A stretch of DNA of 27,584 nucleotides from Syntrophaceae bacterium UBA2210 (GCA_002327865.1 DCUQ01000026.1:28898-56481), one strand, 5' to 3'; positions 16,880-25,493 are shown, counted from the stretch's first letter. Made by a program: numbers and translations. The notes: generated from the letters alone by a model not told the origin.

Positions 16880-17938
16880 TTACAGTTCGCCGCGCAACCT
16901 GGCAAATTCCTTAAGCAATTTCTCCTCTTCTCTGCTCAGACCCGTCGGTATCTCTACCCAGACCTGAACAAGTTGATCCCCTCGCCCGAAACCTCTAAGG
17001 TGCGCAATCCCCTTGCCTTTGAGTTTGAATATCTTGCCGTGAGGAGTATTTTCAGGTATTTTCATCCGTTCTTTGCCTTTCAGGGTAGGGACCTCGATCT
17101 GGCCGCCAAGCACAGCCATGCTCATGGGAATCGATATCCGGCAAATAATATCATTCCCGTCTCTTTCAAAAATATCATGAGGTTCTATGTATATGAAAAC
17201 ATACAGGTCTCCCCTGGGGCCGCCGAATGTTCCTTCCTCTCCTTCACCTCGAAGCCTCAGACGTGAACCGGTCTCCACACCAGGCGGCACTTTGATCTGC
17301 ATGGATTTCTTTACCCGTATCTTGCCTGTTCCGCGACAGGTTTTGCATGGGTTTTCTATGATCTTTCCCGCACCGTGGCATTGAGGACAAGGGGAGCTCA
17401 TGCTGAAAAACCCGCTTGATCTGGTTACCTGACCAACCCCTCGGCATGTAGGACAAACTGTTGGCTGCGTTCCCGGTGCGGCGCCGGTACCCCCGCATTC
17501 CTGACACGTTTCAAATCTTTCTATCTCTATTTCCGGGGATGTCCCGAATGCCGCTTCCATGAAAGAAAGCTTGAGATCATAACGAAGGTCGGAGCCCTGA
17601 CGGGCTGCCGTTCCCGACCGTACCCTGCCGGTGCCGAATCCGAAAATATCCTCGAATATATCTCCGAAACTCGAGAATATGTCCTCGAATCCTGAGAATC
17701 CCTGAAAACCGTTTCCCTTGAGCCCTTCGTGTCCGTACCTGTTGTAGATATCCCTTTTCCTCGGGTCGGACAAAACTTCGTAAGCTTCGGCGGCTTCCTT
17801 GAATTTTTCTTCTGCCTCTTTGTTGCCCGGGTTCCTGTCGGGATGGTACCGTAAGGCCAGTCTTCTGTATGACGACTTTATCTCTTCATGAGCGGCGTTC
17901 TTCTCGACGCCGAGGATTGAATAATAGCATCTCTTCAT
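16880..17938 (-). CDS. dnaJ: Chaperone DnaJ (type I, with zinc fingers)
   Basis: A 352-residue Hsp40 co-chaperone that delivers unfolded proteins to DnaK and stimulates its ATPase. It has the J domain with HPD at 32-34, a Gly/Phe-rich segment (about 76-105), four zinc-binding CxxCxGxG repeats (C145/C148, C162/C165, C184/C187, C198/C201) and the C-terminal substrate-binding domains. It is somewhat shorter than E. coli DnaJ (376). dnaK and grpE are not next to it, so it may be a second DnaJ copy. A good promoter lies upstream, and no CIRCE element was found. Confidence 0.95.
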   Translation of the reverse strand: MKRCYYSILGVEKNAAHEEIKSSYRRLALRYHPDRNPGNKEAEEKFKEAAEAYEVLSDPRKRDIYNRYGHEGLKGNGFQGFSGFEDIFSSFGDIFEDIFGFGTGRVRSGTAARQGSDLRYDLKLSFMEAAFGTSPEIEIERFETCQECGGTGAAPGTQPTVCPTCRGVGQVTRSSGFFSMSSPCPQCHGAGKIIENPCKTCRGTGKIRVKKSMQIKVPPGVETGSRLRLRGEGEEGTFGGPRGDLYVFIYIEPHDIFERDGNDIICRISIPMSMAVLGGQIEVPTLKGKERMKIPENTPHGKIFKLKGKGIAHLRGFGRGDQLVQVWVEIPTGLSREEEKLLKEFARLRGEL

Positions 17939-17980
17939 TATCTAAAGTATGGGGTCCTGTTTGATATAAATAGATTGACT

Positions 17981-18012
17981 GTTCGTAAGTGTGTTGTACG
18001 ATCTGTACGAAC
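17981..18012. promoter_or_regulatory. Inverted repeat with GTAC motif in the dnaJ 5' region
   Basis: GTTCGTA (17981-17987) and TACGAAC (18006-18012) form a perfect 7-bp inverted repeat. Inside, on the minus strand, TCGTACA occurs twice in tandem, giving GTACAG-ATC-GTACAACA. It starts about three bases after the inferred transcription start, where a repressor would block the polymerase. It resembles the site upstream of the ferritin-like gene and differs from CIRCE and sigma-32 signals. Confidence 0.45.
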
Positions 18013-18021
18013 GGCGAAATT

Positions 18022-18050
18022 AAGATAATGACCGGCTGTCAGCATGTCAA
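18022..18050 (-). promoter_or_regulatory. sigma-70-type promoter of dnaJ
   Basis: On the minus strand a perfect TTGACA (18050-18045), a 17-bp spacer and TATCTT (18027-18022). The start would be near 18015, about 77 nt before the dnaJ ATG. Confidence 0.55.
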
Positions 18051-18070
18051 GCAGGATAATATATAAAATC

Positions 18071-18955
18071 TCATCCTACGATACGCCTGAGGGCTTCTTT
18101 ATACTTTTCCATCGTCCCTGCTATGACACGTTCCGGCAACCGGGGGGCGGGCGGCTTCTTGTCCCATCGTATTGAAAGGAGATAATCTCTCAGGAACTGT
18201 TTATCAAAACTTTTCTGAGATTTACCCTCCTCAAAATCATCCTTCGGCCAGAATCGTGATGAATCCGGCGTGAGAAGTTCATCTATCAGGATCAATTCGC
18301 CATCGATTGTTCCAAACTCCATCTTGGTGTCGGCGATAATGATCCCGCCTTTTTCGGCGATTTTGGACGCCCTGTCGTAAATCTTCATACTGATATCGAT
18401 AATACTGTCCGTCATATCGCGACCGATCAAATGTTCCATTTCCTCTCGTGTTAGGGGAGCATCATGCTGCCCTTCCTCAGCCTTGGTCGAGGGTGTGAAG
18501 ACAGGTTCGGGCAACCGTGCAGATTCCTTAAGGCCCTCGGGAAGACGGACTCCCGAAACGCTTCCGTCCGCGCAGTAATCCTTCCATCCCGAGCCGCTTA
18601 GATACCCGCGGACAATACATTCCACCGGCAGGGCAGTCGCCCGTTTGACCAGCATGCTCCTTCCCTGCAATATGTCTTTGTAGGCAGCGCATTCTTCCGG
18701 GAACTCATCGACGTCTGTTGATATCAGGTGATTTGCTACAATGTTTTTCATCTGATTGAACCAGAAAGTAGACATACGCGTTAAAATCTTCCCCTTCTCC
18801 GGGACAGGATCGGACATTATAACGTCAAAAGCCGATATCCTGTCTGTCGCGACGATAAGGAGATTATCCCCGGCTTCATACACATCTCTTACCTTACCTC
18901 TGCTGAATAGTTTCAATCCTTTTAATTCTGTGCTGATCACAGCATTATCGTGCAT
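18071..18955 (-). CDS. purC: SAICAR synthetase (phosphoribosylaminoimidazole-succinocarboxamide synthase)
   Basis: A 294-residue purine biosynthesis enzyme that joins CAIR and aspartate with ATP to give SAICAR. The N-terminal SRGKVRDVYE nucleotide-binding loop (18-27), DRISAFDVIM (38-47), the RGYLSGSGWKDY segment (115-126), STKAEEGQHD (155-164) and DTKMEFG (208-214) are all present. It is near the yeast-like length rather than the 237 residues of E. coli. GGGAG lies eight bases before the ATG. The MBL-fold gene ahead of it ends 15 bp upstream, so the pair is probably one transcript although the functions are not obviously related. Confidence 0.95.
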   Translation of the reverse strand: MHDNAVISTELKGLKLFSRGKVRDVYEAGDNLLIVATDRISAFDVIMSDPVPEKGKILTRMSTFWFNQMKNIVANHLISTDVDEFPEECAAYKDILQGRSMLVKRATALPVECIVRGYLSGSGWKDYCADGSVSGVRLPEGLKESARLPEPVFTPSTKAEEGQHDAPLTREEMEHLIGRDMTDSIIDISMKIYDRASKIAEKGGIIIADTKMEFGTIDGELILIDELLTPDSSRFWPKDDFEEGKSQKSFDKQFLRDYLLSIRWDKKPPAPRLPERVIAGTMEKYKEALRRIVG

Positions 18956-18970
18956 GTTTGATCTCCCTTT

Positions 18971-19600
18971 TTATTGTAAAAACGGATTAGTCTCCCTCTC
19001 GTTTTTTATCGTTGATGTCGGTGTTCTTCCGTAATTATGCCCCGATAGCACAATGGTATTATCAGGAAGCGTAAGCAGCTTATTTACAATCGATTCATGA
19101 ATGATCTTCCATGATCCGCCGGGAAGATCCGTTCTTCCAAGGCCCCCCACAAAAAGCGTGTCCCCGGTGAAGACGTACCCCGGCGTGTAGAGAGCCATGC
19201 CGCCCGGCGAATGACCCGGGGTATGTATGACTTTCAGTTCGATTTTCCCGATTGTAATAATATCCCCGTCCTGCACGATAACATCCGCCGGGGGAGAAGG
19301 TTTGGCGCGGAACATGCGCAGTACCATGGGAGGGGTGGAAACAAGCATGCCGGCATCATCACTGTGAATAATAATATCCGCGCCGGTACGGTTCTTCATG
19401 TCGGCGTTGCCGGATATATGATCGACATGTCCGTGGGTGTTAACGATATATTTTATTTTTATACCGCCACGCTCGGCCTCCGACAGTATGCGATCAGTCT
19501 CAGCGGCGGGATCGATAACCAGTCCCTCTCCAGTCTCACGGTCACCCACAAGATAGGCGAATACCGCCATATGCCCTACCTGCATCTGTTTCAGAAACAC
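18971..19600 (-). CDS. Metallo-beta-lactamase-fold hydrolase, glyoxalase II-like
   Basis: A 209-residue cytoplasmic hydrolase of the glyoxalase II-like MBL group. Metal ligands are in THGHVDH (55-61), H130 (HTPGHSPGG), D147 (FTGDTLF) and H188 (LSGHNYG). The substrate cannot be told from sequence; thioesters such as S-lactoylglutathione analogues or persulfides are typical for relatives. The start is a GTG at 19600 with GGGAGG about ten bases upstream; an ATG five codons in is an alternative. It leads the likely MBL-purC transcript. Confidence 0.88.
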   Translation of the reverse strand: MFLKQMQVGHMAVFAYLVGDRETGEGLVIDPAAETDRILSEAERGGIKIKYIVNTHGHVDHISGNADMKNRTGADIIIHSDDAGMLVSTPPMVLRMFRAKPSPPADVIVQDGDIITIGKIELKVIHTPGHSPGGMALYTPGYVFTGDTLFVGGLGRTDLPGGSWKIIHESIVNKLLTLPDNTIVLSGHNYGRTPTSTIKNERETNPFLQ

Positions 19601-19723
19601 CCGTACCTATCCTCCCAAATATTTTAAAGTTTCTCTGCTATATTTTTTTTGGTTTAAAGTCAACCTATTTCGGGTATTCACAGGCGTGAGTCGACCGTGC
19701 AGCCAAAAGACATGTCTGCCTCA

Positions 19724-20089
19724 TCAACTGAAAGAACCATCGGCGTGAAATATTATTACCTGTCCCCCTATCTTGTGTTCACACCTGATAGTCAGGTTTT
19801 CGGGAGTACGGTTAACAAGCGTAACTTCAACGTTATCTGACTGTCTGAAGCCATAGTCTTCCAGACCGGCAATTGTTGCAGGAGCTCAGGCGAGGCACGG
19901 ATGGTCAAGGAAATAAAGGGTAATAGTCTTGTAAGCGCTCTCTCCCACAGATATGCATTCGGCCCTGTATGCCCTGTCTCTGTATGCAGCAAACTGAGGA
20001 ATGGCGATGGCCGCCAGTATGCCCATGATGGCGATAACGATCATGAGTTCTACTAATGTAAAACCTCGATCTTTTTTTCTTTCCGACAT
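19724..20089 (-). CDS. Type IV prepilin-like protein with an in-frame UGA, probable selenoprotein
   Basis: A 121-codon gene. The leader MSERKKDRG is followed by the prepilin cut site G9-F10, E14 (mature +5) and the hydrophobic helix [20 protein letters not shown], so it is a type IV pilin or pseudopilin. Codon 68 is UGA (19888-19886), but the same frame runs on for 53 codons to a tandem UGA UGA (19726-19721), encoding a typical globular pilin end ([14 protein letters not shown]...IRCEHK...FHADGS). The UGA context is Cys65-Leu-Ala-UGA, a CxxU pattern. A SECIS-like sequence follows at the canonical distance. AGAGG precedes the ATG and a sigma-54 promoter lies upstream. If Sec is inserted, C65-U68 could form a selenenylsulfide. 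The alternative is a nonsense mutation leaving a 67-residue stub like the short pilins of Geobacter. Confidence 0.72.
19845..19888 (-). promoter_or_regulatory. Putative SECIS element in the prepilin gene
   Basis: After the UGA, 18 bases precede GGUCU (19867-19863), the apical loop of E. coli fdhF as I recall it. Bases +14 to +24 are UUGCCGGUCUG; the fdnG element in this window has UUGCGGCUCUG at the same offset. Counting +5 to +31, 19 of 27 bases are identical to fdnG without gaps. The apical helix is weak: CC/GG and UU/AA with a bulged G, and the lower stem is poor. Motif and spacing favour a SECIS; the weak stem argues against it. Confidence 0.6.
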
Positions 20090-20121
20090 TGCATTCGCCT
20101 CTCTTTTTTATTTAAAAATTT

Positions 20122-20137
20122 AGCAATTTGCATGCCA
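20122..20137 (-). promoter_or_regulatory. sigma-54 (-24/-12) promoter of the prepilin gene
   Basis: The minus strand reads TGGCATG-CAAA-TTGCT, one mismatch from TGGCACG-N4-TTGCW, with the required GG-N10-GC spacing. The start would be near 20111, about 22 nt before the ATG. Sigma-54 control of major pilin genes is known in several proteobacteria, so this supports a live, regulated gene. An activator of the PilR type is expected elsewhere. Confidence 0.8.
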
Positions 20138-20290
20138 GTTTGTCTTTCTGATTGTCATGACCGGCAATACCTGCGTTCGCCTGTTATCCGGCGATTGTGA
20201 CCATGTAGCCATTCGAGAATAAATCGGTGGTATTCAACCGGCAAGACGTGATTTTTACGGGTTACCGCGGAATAATTATCGATCATATCG

Positions 20291-20323
20291 TTAACTCCCC
20301 CGCGACAATGCGCGGGGAGTTAA
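20291..20323. terminator. Strong hairpin between the HD-domain gene and the prepilin gene
   Basis: TTAACTCCCC(C)GCG pairs with CGCGGGGAGTTAA, 13 bp with one bulged C and a 6-nt loop. It lies 34 bp beyond the stop of the HD-domain gene on the minus strand. It is GC-rich but no uridine run follows, so it may act as a transcript 3' end stabiliser or weak terminator and insulate the prepilin promoter. Confidence 0.55.
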
Positions 20324-20356
20324 TATCGGGGCAGCGTGGGTGGTGGAATCGGTATT

Positions 20357-20938
20357 TTATGCGGAGTCTCCCTGCAACCCTATCGCAGCGGCAACCTCGC
20401 GCATGCCGTTAATGGCATCTTCAATAAGTTCAGCCAGTTCAACTCCAAGCATATCGGCGCCTTTCTGGATAATTTCACGATCTACTCCGGCAGCGAACGA
20501 AGGAGTTTTCCATTTCTTCCTGACCGATTTTACGCTCATGTCCATAACACTCCCGGAAGGCCGCACCATGGCGTTAGCGGTGATGAGACCCGTCAGTTCA
20601 TCGATTGCGAAAAGTGTTTTTTCCAGGACGCTTTCAGGTTTTACATCCGAGCATATCCCCCATCCATGAGATACGACAGCGCGTATATATTCGTCCGGCC
20701 AGTTGCGTTCTTCGAGAATCTTTCTCGTCATGGTACAGTGCTGATCAGGAAAGAGTTCGTAATCAAGATCATGAATGAGACCGATAATACCCCATTTGTC
20801 TTCATCTTCACCATGTTTCCTGGCACAGTAACGCATGACACCCTCCACCGAATAGGCGTGTTTGCGCAAGCTGTCGCTTTTGTTGTATTCATGAAGCAGT
20901 GCGAGTGCTTCGTCACGGGTAGGTTTTTTCTCTGTCAT
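20357..20938 (-). CDS. HD-domain hydrolase, probable phosphohydrolase
   Basis: A 193-residue HD superfamily protein. H27 (KHAYSVEGVM), H56-D57 (GLIHDLDYE) and the VSHGWG segment near 90 supply the metal site; a further conserved aspartate is in AIDELTGL near 112. This form, with the DLDYELFPDQH and VRPSG segments, is common in anaerobes and is usually annotated only as an HD-domain hydrolase. Nucleotides or other phosphoesters are possible substrates. Its ATG overlaps the rsmB stop (ATGA), so it is translationally coupled to rsmB and may act in the same cell process. Confidence 0.82.
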   Translation of the reverse strand: MTEKKPTRDEALALLHEYNKSDSLRKHAYSVEGVMRYCARKHGEDEDKWGIIGLIHDLDYELFPDQHCTMTRKILEERNWPDEYIRAVVSHGWGICSDVKPESVLEKTLFAIDELTGLITANAMVRPSGSVMDMSVKSVRKKWKTPSFAAGVDREIIQKGADMLGVELAELIEDAINGMREVAAAIGLQGDSA

Positions 20939-22287
20939 GGCTGTTTCCCTTTCTTTTGTAGTACGGCGCCAAAAAAACCGTCTGTTCCATGGCGGTGAGG
21001 AAACGTTCTGAATATGCCGGTCCCTTCCGTCATACCGGCGGCGAATGCGGCCGGGCAGGCATATTCAAAATCGGGATGGGCGGACAGAAATTCCCTCACG
21101 ACATCTTCATTCTCGGCGGATGCAATGGTGCAGGTACTGTAAACCATTATTCCTCCCCTTTTCAGATAAGCGGCCGAGCGGTGAAGTATCTCTTTCTGGA
21201 GAGGAGGAAATTGTTTCATGTCTTCAGGTTTCGTATTCCACTTTATCTCGGGATTTCTCCTCAACGTTCCCATGCCGGAGCAGGGGACATCAACGAGAAC
21301 CCTGTCGAACTTTCCGCATAGATCATTATCCGGGTCTTTTGCCGCATCGCGGACAATCGGTTCGATGTTTGTCGCACCCAGTCTGCGTGCCAGCAACAGT
21401 GACATTTCGATCTTTTGGGGGTTTATGTCCATCGCAGTTATGGTGCCTTTGTTCCGCATCAATGCAGCCATGTGAGTCGTCTTTATGCCTACACCCGCAC
21501 ACAAATCCAACACCCTTTCCCCCGGTCTGGGATCCAGAAGGAGAGCTATCATCTGGGAGGCTTCATCCTGAATCTGCATATATCCCGCTTCATACAGCGG
21601 CATTCTGGCGACGGGCTCACGCAAGTTCGAAATCACAATACCGTCGGGTGAATATCTTGCGGGAATCGCTTCGCAACCGCAGTTCCTGAGCATATCCAGC
21701 AGATCGGACCGCGTGGTCTTCAGACCGTTCGCCCTGATTACAACAGGAGGTATATCATTGTTGCTCTTGCACAGCGCTAGCGTGTCCTCGATTCCGTACT
21801 GTTCCGCCCACATTTGAACAATCCATAACGGATGTGAATATAATACAGAAATATGCAAAAGAGGATCGTCATCAAAATCAGGATATTCGATGGCATCCAT
21901 TTTTCTTGCCGCGTTGCGAAGAATCGCGTTCACCAGGTTTGAACGTCCGGGAAACATCTTTTTTGCCGTTTTAACCGCTTCGTTTGTTGCGGCATACACC
22001 GGTAATCTGTCGGCGAACATTATCTGGTAGAGAGCGACTCTCAGAATATTCTTCAGTCCGGTATCCATGCTTTCGAATTTACCCGCGTATGTCGAACGTA
22101 TGACCCAATCCAGACGGTTTCTGAAGCGGAGTGTTCCATAGACGAGTTGGGTCAACAGCCCTCTGTCCTGTGCTTTGGCAAAAGTACTTTTTGAAAGGCA
22201 TGAATCCAGAAGGGGCTGCGCAAAAGCTCCTCCCTCTTCGATTCTGTTCAAAATTTGAACAGACAGATTACGCGGATTATTCTTCAT
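20935..22287 (-). CDS. rsmB: 16S rRNA (cytosine-967-C5)-methyltransferase RsmB
   Basis: A 450-residue enzyme that methylates C967 of 16S rRNA using S-adenosylmethionine. The N-terminal NusB-like RNA-binding domain spans about 1-135 and the Rossmann methyltransferase domain about 230-445. The SAM loop is DLCAGVGIKTT (261-271). Both catalytic cysteines are present: C336 in DVPCSG and the nucleophile C386 in YSTCT. It lies 26 bp after fmt and overlaps the HD gene, giving the common fmt-rsmB order. The Shine-Dalgarno is weak. Confidence 0.95.
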   Translation of the reverse strand: MKNNPRNLSVQILNRIEEGGAFAQPLLDSCLSKSTFAKAQDRGLLTQLVYGTLRFRNRLDWVIRSTYAGKFESMDTGLKNILRVALYQIMFADRLPVYAATNEAVKTAKKMFPGRSNLVNAILRNAARKMDAIEYPDFDDDPLLHISVLYSHPLWIVQMWAEQYGIEDTLALCKSNNDIPPVVIRANGLKTTRSDLLDMLRNCGCEAIPARYSPDGIVISNLREPVARMPLYEAGYMQIQDEASQMIALLLDPRPGERVLDLCAGVGIKTTHMAALMRNKGTITAMDINPQKIEMSLLLARRLGATNIEPIVRDAAKDPDNDLCGKFDRVLVDVPCSGMGTLRRNPEIKWNTKPEDMKQFPPLQKEILHRSAAYLKRGGIMVYSTCTIASAENEDVVREFLSAHPDFEYACPAAFAAGMTEGTGIFRTFPHRHGTDGFFGAVLQKKGKQP

Positions 22288-22313
22288 GAAGTGTGATATG
22301 TTACAACTCAGTG

Positions 22314-23249
22314 CTATTCAAGCGTATCGCCCGGATCGAGACGATGCCCCCTGAGAAAGTCTTCGATAAGCATTCTTTTTCTGCCTTCAAGCTGCACATC
22401 TTTCAGATATAAATGCCCGTCCTTAGCGGTTACCTGCAGTCCGGCTTCCATCAATCGTCCTATTTCACCCGGTGTTTTTTCCCCCGAGGATTTTTCTTTT
22501 CCAGCAACAGCATAGAATATTTTCAGTTTCTTATCACCCAGGAAGGAATACGCGCCGGGATGAGAAGAAAGACCTCTGATGAAATTTACAATCTTTTCCG
22601 CTTCATTATCCCAGTTAATGTATCCTGCATCACGGGCGAGGCGGGGCGCAAAGGTGGCGAGAGAACCGTCTTGAGGCGTTCCCTTAAGTGTGCCGTCGAT
22701 CACACCCTCGACAGCCCTGATAAGAAGTTCCGCACCTATCGAGGATAATTTTTCATGGAGGTCATCGAATGTATCGACGATACCTATACCTGTTTCTTTT
22801 TGCAACAGGATATCTCCCGAATCCACTCCCTCGTCCATACGCATTATTGTAATACCTGTCTTTTCCTCTCCATTGATTATGGACCAGTTGATGGGAGCGG
22901 CCCCCCTGTATTTCGGGAGCAGAGAAGGATGCACATTAATACATCCGAACCGCGGAAAATCGATGATTTCCTTTGGGAGGATCTGTCCGAACGCAACCAG
23001 CACCACCATATCCGGAGATATTTTTCTGAATATCTCAAGAAAAGATTCGTCCCGGACACGGCCGGGTTGATAAACGGGTATTCCTGCCTTTAACGCGGAT
23101 ATCTTTACCGGAGGAGCGATATATTTTCTTCCTCTGCCCTTCGGTTTATCGGGCTGCGTGACAACTCCAACAACGTTATAATCATGTTCCAGGAGGGACT
23201 TCAGCGAAGGGATGGCAAATTCCGGGGTCCCCATAAAAAGTATATTCAT
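22314..23249 (-). CDS. fmt: Methionyl-tRNA formyltransferase
   Basis: A 311-residue enzyme that formylates initiator Met-tRNA with 10-formyltetrahydrofolate. From the ATG at 23249, the N-terminal FMGTPEFA is typical, and the catalytic N105, H107 (INVHPSLLPKYRGAAPI) and D143 (DEGVDSGDI) are present, followed by the C-terminal OB-like domain. AAGGAG lies nine bases before this ATG; the frame is open 16 codons further but that would extend past the usual start. Peptide deformylase, often the neighbour upstream, is not here. It heads the fmt-rsmB-HD transcript. Confidence 0.96.
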   Translation of the reverse strand: MNILFMGTPEFAIPSLKSLLEHDYNVVGVVTQPDKPKGRGRKYIAPPVKISALKAGIPVYQPGRVRDESFLEIFRKISPDMVVLVAFGQILPKEIIDFPRFGCINVHPSLLPKYRGAAPINWSIINGEEKTGITIMRMDEGVDSGDILLQKETGIGIVDTFDDLHEKLSSIGAELLIRAVEGVIDGTLKGTPQDGSLATFAPRLARDAGYINWDNEAEKIVNFIRGLSSHPGAYSFLGDKKLKIFYAVAGKEKSSGEKTPGEIGRLMEAGLQVTAKDGHLYLKDVQLEGRKRMLIEDFLRGHRLDPGDTLE

Positions 23250-23701
23250 TACAGCCGTCTCCTTTCTGAAAAGCACCACTCTATCATTATGCGGCATTAC
23301 GGCAGGAAATGTCGCGTGTGCACCACGTGAAAACTCCTTATACCTTTTTGTCGCTTTTTAATCAATCCGGTTGTCAGGCATAATGTCCTGATATGAGTAC
23401 CCACGTAAAAACATTTCATGTTATACGCGCTGGCCATTTGAGGGAATATGTGAAATGCGAATATCAATGTATCTAACGGATCGAAAGGCTCATGAACCAG
23501 GTACTTATAATAACATGTAAGTAACTGCTGATTAAAACATACTTTTTCCAGTTGCGAGAAACCGATATGTTTCAGGGTTGCAAAGCCCGTTACGGCAGAG
23601 CAACCCTTCCGCACAAAAAGACTGTATTTGTGGAATCACAGGCGGCAGATAGAATCTCCCGAGAGGATGCAAGGTTTGTCCCTCCCCCCTGCCGCCGTTA
23701 C
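23250..23701. other. Gene-free interval with three tandem hairpins between ilvD and fmt
   Basis: About 450 bp without a gene I can support. Three perfect-armed hairpins follow one another: GAAAC/GTTTC (23558-23573, loop 6); AGGGTTGC/GCAACCCT (23574-23607) enclosing a symmetric AAA/AGA internal loop and a GCC/GGC stem; and GGCGGCAG/CTGCCGCC (23641-23696). None is followed by a uridine run. The first two abut and would stack. The set could be the 3' end of the ilv transcript, a leader of fmt or a small RNA. Parts recall a cyclic-di-GMP riboswitch (GCAAAGCC) but the remaining consensus is absent. Confidence 0.45.
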
Positions 23702-25363
23702 CTATCCCTTGAAAATTGCTCCCGTACTGGCAGAGGTAACCATCTTAGCGTACCGCGCTAGATAGCCCGTCTTTATGGGCGGCTCCTTCGGGGTAAAGTT
23801 CTTTTTCCTTTCCGCCAGTTCCTGAGCACTAACCTTTAAATCGATTCTCTTATTCGGAATGTCGATGGCGATCCTGTCACCTTCTTTAACCAGGCCTATG
23901 GGCCCACCCTCGGCCGCTTCGGGAGAAATGTGTCCGATGGCGGCACCCCGGGTCCCACCGCTGAATCTTCCGTCCGTCAAAAGAGCGACGGACTTGTCGA
24001 GCCCCATTCCCGCTATGGCGGATGTGGGTGAAAGCATTTCACGCATACCGGGCCCTCCCTTGGGGCCTTCATAACGTATGACCACGACATCTCCCGGATT
24101 TATCTTTCCTTCCAGGATAGCATTCATTGCGTCTTCTTCGGAATCGAATACACGGGCGGTTCCTTCATTGGTCATCATATCGGGAGATACGGCCGATTGT
24201 TTGACCACGGCGCCGTCCGGAGCGAGATTTCCCCTGAGTATAGCTATGCCTCCTTCCCGGCTGTATGGATCTTCGACGGAACGTATCACCTCTCGATCCT
24301 TGACCAAAGCATTCTTAATATTGTCCCCCACGGTCTTTCCTGACACTGTCGGACATTCAAGATCGATGACACCCAACGCGCTTATCTCCTTCATGATTCC
24401 CTGTATGCCACCCGCTTCGTTAAGGTCTTCAAGGTGATGATGCCCGGCAGGGCTTAAATGACAAAGATTAGGTGTACGGCTGCTGATATCATTGAACAGG
24501 TCAAGATCCAGAGTAATCCCGGCCTCATGAGCGACCGCGGGAATATGAAGAACGGTATTGGTGGAACAGCCGAGAGCCATATCAACGGCTATGGCATTCT
24601 TGAAGGCTTGAAGCGTAGCTATATCTCTCGGCCTGATATTTTTTTCTACAAGATTCATTACCTGCATTCCGGCCTGCTTCGCAAGACGCACGCGGGCGGC
24701 GGAAATAGACGGAATGGTCCCGTTGCCGGGCAGGCCCAGCCCGAGTGCCTCGGTTACGCAGTTCATGGAATTTGCGGTAAACATCCCCGAGCACGAACCG
24801 CAGCCTGGACAGGCGCAATCCTCCAGTTCATCGAGCGTCTCCTGAGTCATAGAGCCCAGTTTGACGCTTCCGACCCCCTCGAAGACGCTGATCAGATCGA
24901 CGCAATTGCCATTGTGGGTTCCGGCCATCATAGGTCCGCCACTGATGACGATTGCGGGAATATTCAGACGGAGCGCAGCCATGAGCATTCCCGGAACAAT
25001 CTTATCACAGTTGGTTACCAGGATAAGTCCGTCAAAAGGATGTGCTGTTGCCATAATTTCAATGGAGTCGGCTATCAACTCCCTGCTCGCTAGGGAGTAT
25101 TTCATACCGGCGTGTCCCATGGCGATACCGTCGCATACCCCGATCGTGGGAAATGTCACCGGTGTTCCTCCGGCCATTCTTATACCCGCCTTTGCAGCCT
25201 CCGTAATCGTGTTTAGGTGAATATGCCCGGGAATAATCTCATTTGCCGAATTGACAACCCCTATCATGGGTCTGGCAAGTTCTTCATTTGTATATCCCAT
25301 GGCTTTGTACAGGGAACGATGAGGCGCACGCTCCAGCCCCTTTTTCATTAGATCACTTCTCAT
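23702..25363 (-). CDS. ilvD: Dihydroxyacid dehydratase
   Basis: A 553-residue iron-sulfur enzyme that dehydrates dihydroxyacids to 2-keto acids, the third common step of valine and isoleucine synthesis. Likely cluster cysteines are C77? no clear role, C119 (NCDKI) and C191 ([13 protein letters not shown]); the conserved [11 protein letters not shown] segment near the C-terminus is present. Length and motifs are normal for IlvD. A ribosome site of the form AAAGGTG lies before the ATG. It is last in the ilvB-N-C-D order but is separated from ilvC by 128 bp containing a terminator, so its level may be set separately. Confidence 0.96.
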   Translation of the reverse strand: MRSDLMKKGLERAPHRSLYKAMGYTNEELARPMIGVVNSANEIIPGHIHLNTITEAAKAGIRMAGGTPVTFPTIGVCDGIAMGHAGMKYSLASRELIADSIEIMATAHPFDGLILVTNCDKIVPGMLMAALRLNIPAIVISGGPMMAGTHNGNCVDLISVFEGVGSVKLGSMTQETLDELEDCACPGCGSCSGMFTANSMNCVTEALGLGLPGNGTIPSISAARVRLAKQAGMQVMNLVEKNIRPRDIATLQAFKNAIAVDMALGCSTNTVLHIPAVAHEAGITLDLDLFNDISSRTPNLCHLSPAGHHHLEDLNEAGGIQGIMKEISALGVIDLECPTVSGKTVGDNIKNALVKDREVIRSVEDPYSREGGIAILRGNLAPDGAVVKQSAVSPDMMTNEGTARVFDSEEDAMNAILEGKINPGDVVVIRYEGPKGGPGMREMLSPTSAIAGMGLDKSVALLTDGRFSGGTRGAAIGHISPEAAEGGPIGLVKEGDRIAIDIPNKRIDLKVSAQELAERKKNFTPKEPPIKTGYLARYAKMVTSASTGAIFKG

Positions 25364-25465
25364 ACCATCACCTTTCTTTTATGAATCTTCCGACAACTTA
25401 CAGCATCCCTAAAGAGCCTTATTTTCAAACGCTATCCGGCGACAACCAATTATATCTTCTTATTC

Positions 25466-25493
25466 TTTAAAAAATATCGTTATCCCCGATATT
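25466..25493 (-). terminator. Intrinsic terminator at the end of ilvC
   Basis: On the minus strand AATATCG (25493-25487), loop GGGATAA and CGATATT (25479-25473) form a perfect 7-bp hairpin followed by TTTT, six T in a row counting the stem end. The stem begins inside the ilvC stop codon. It should stop part of the ilvBNC transcripts before ilvD. Confidence 0.65.

Noticed and set aside
19792..19992. 66-codon minus-strand ORF overlapping the prepilin gene in another frame
   Set aside because: It has no family features, while the prepilin frame gives a coherent pilin on both sides of the UGA. It is a frame shadow.
23297..23614. 105-codon minus-strand ORF upstream of fmt
   Set aside because: Odd composition rich in Cys, Phe and His, no recognisable family, and it covers the hairpin-rich interval. 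Not supported as a gene.
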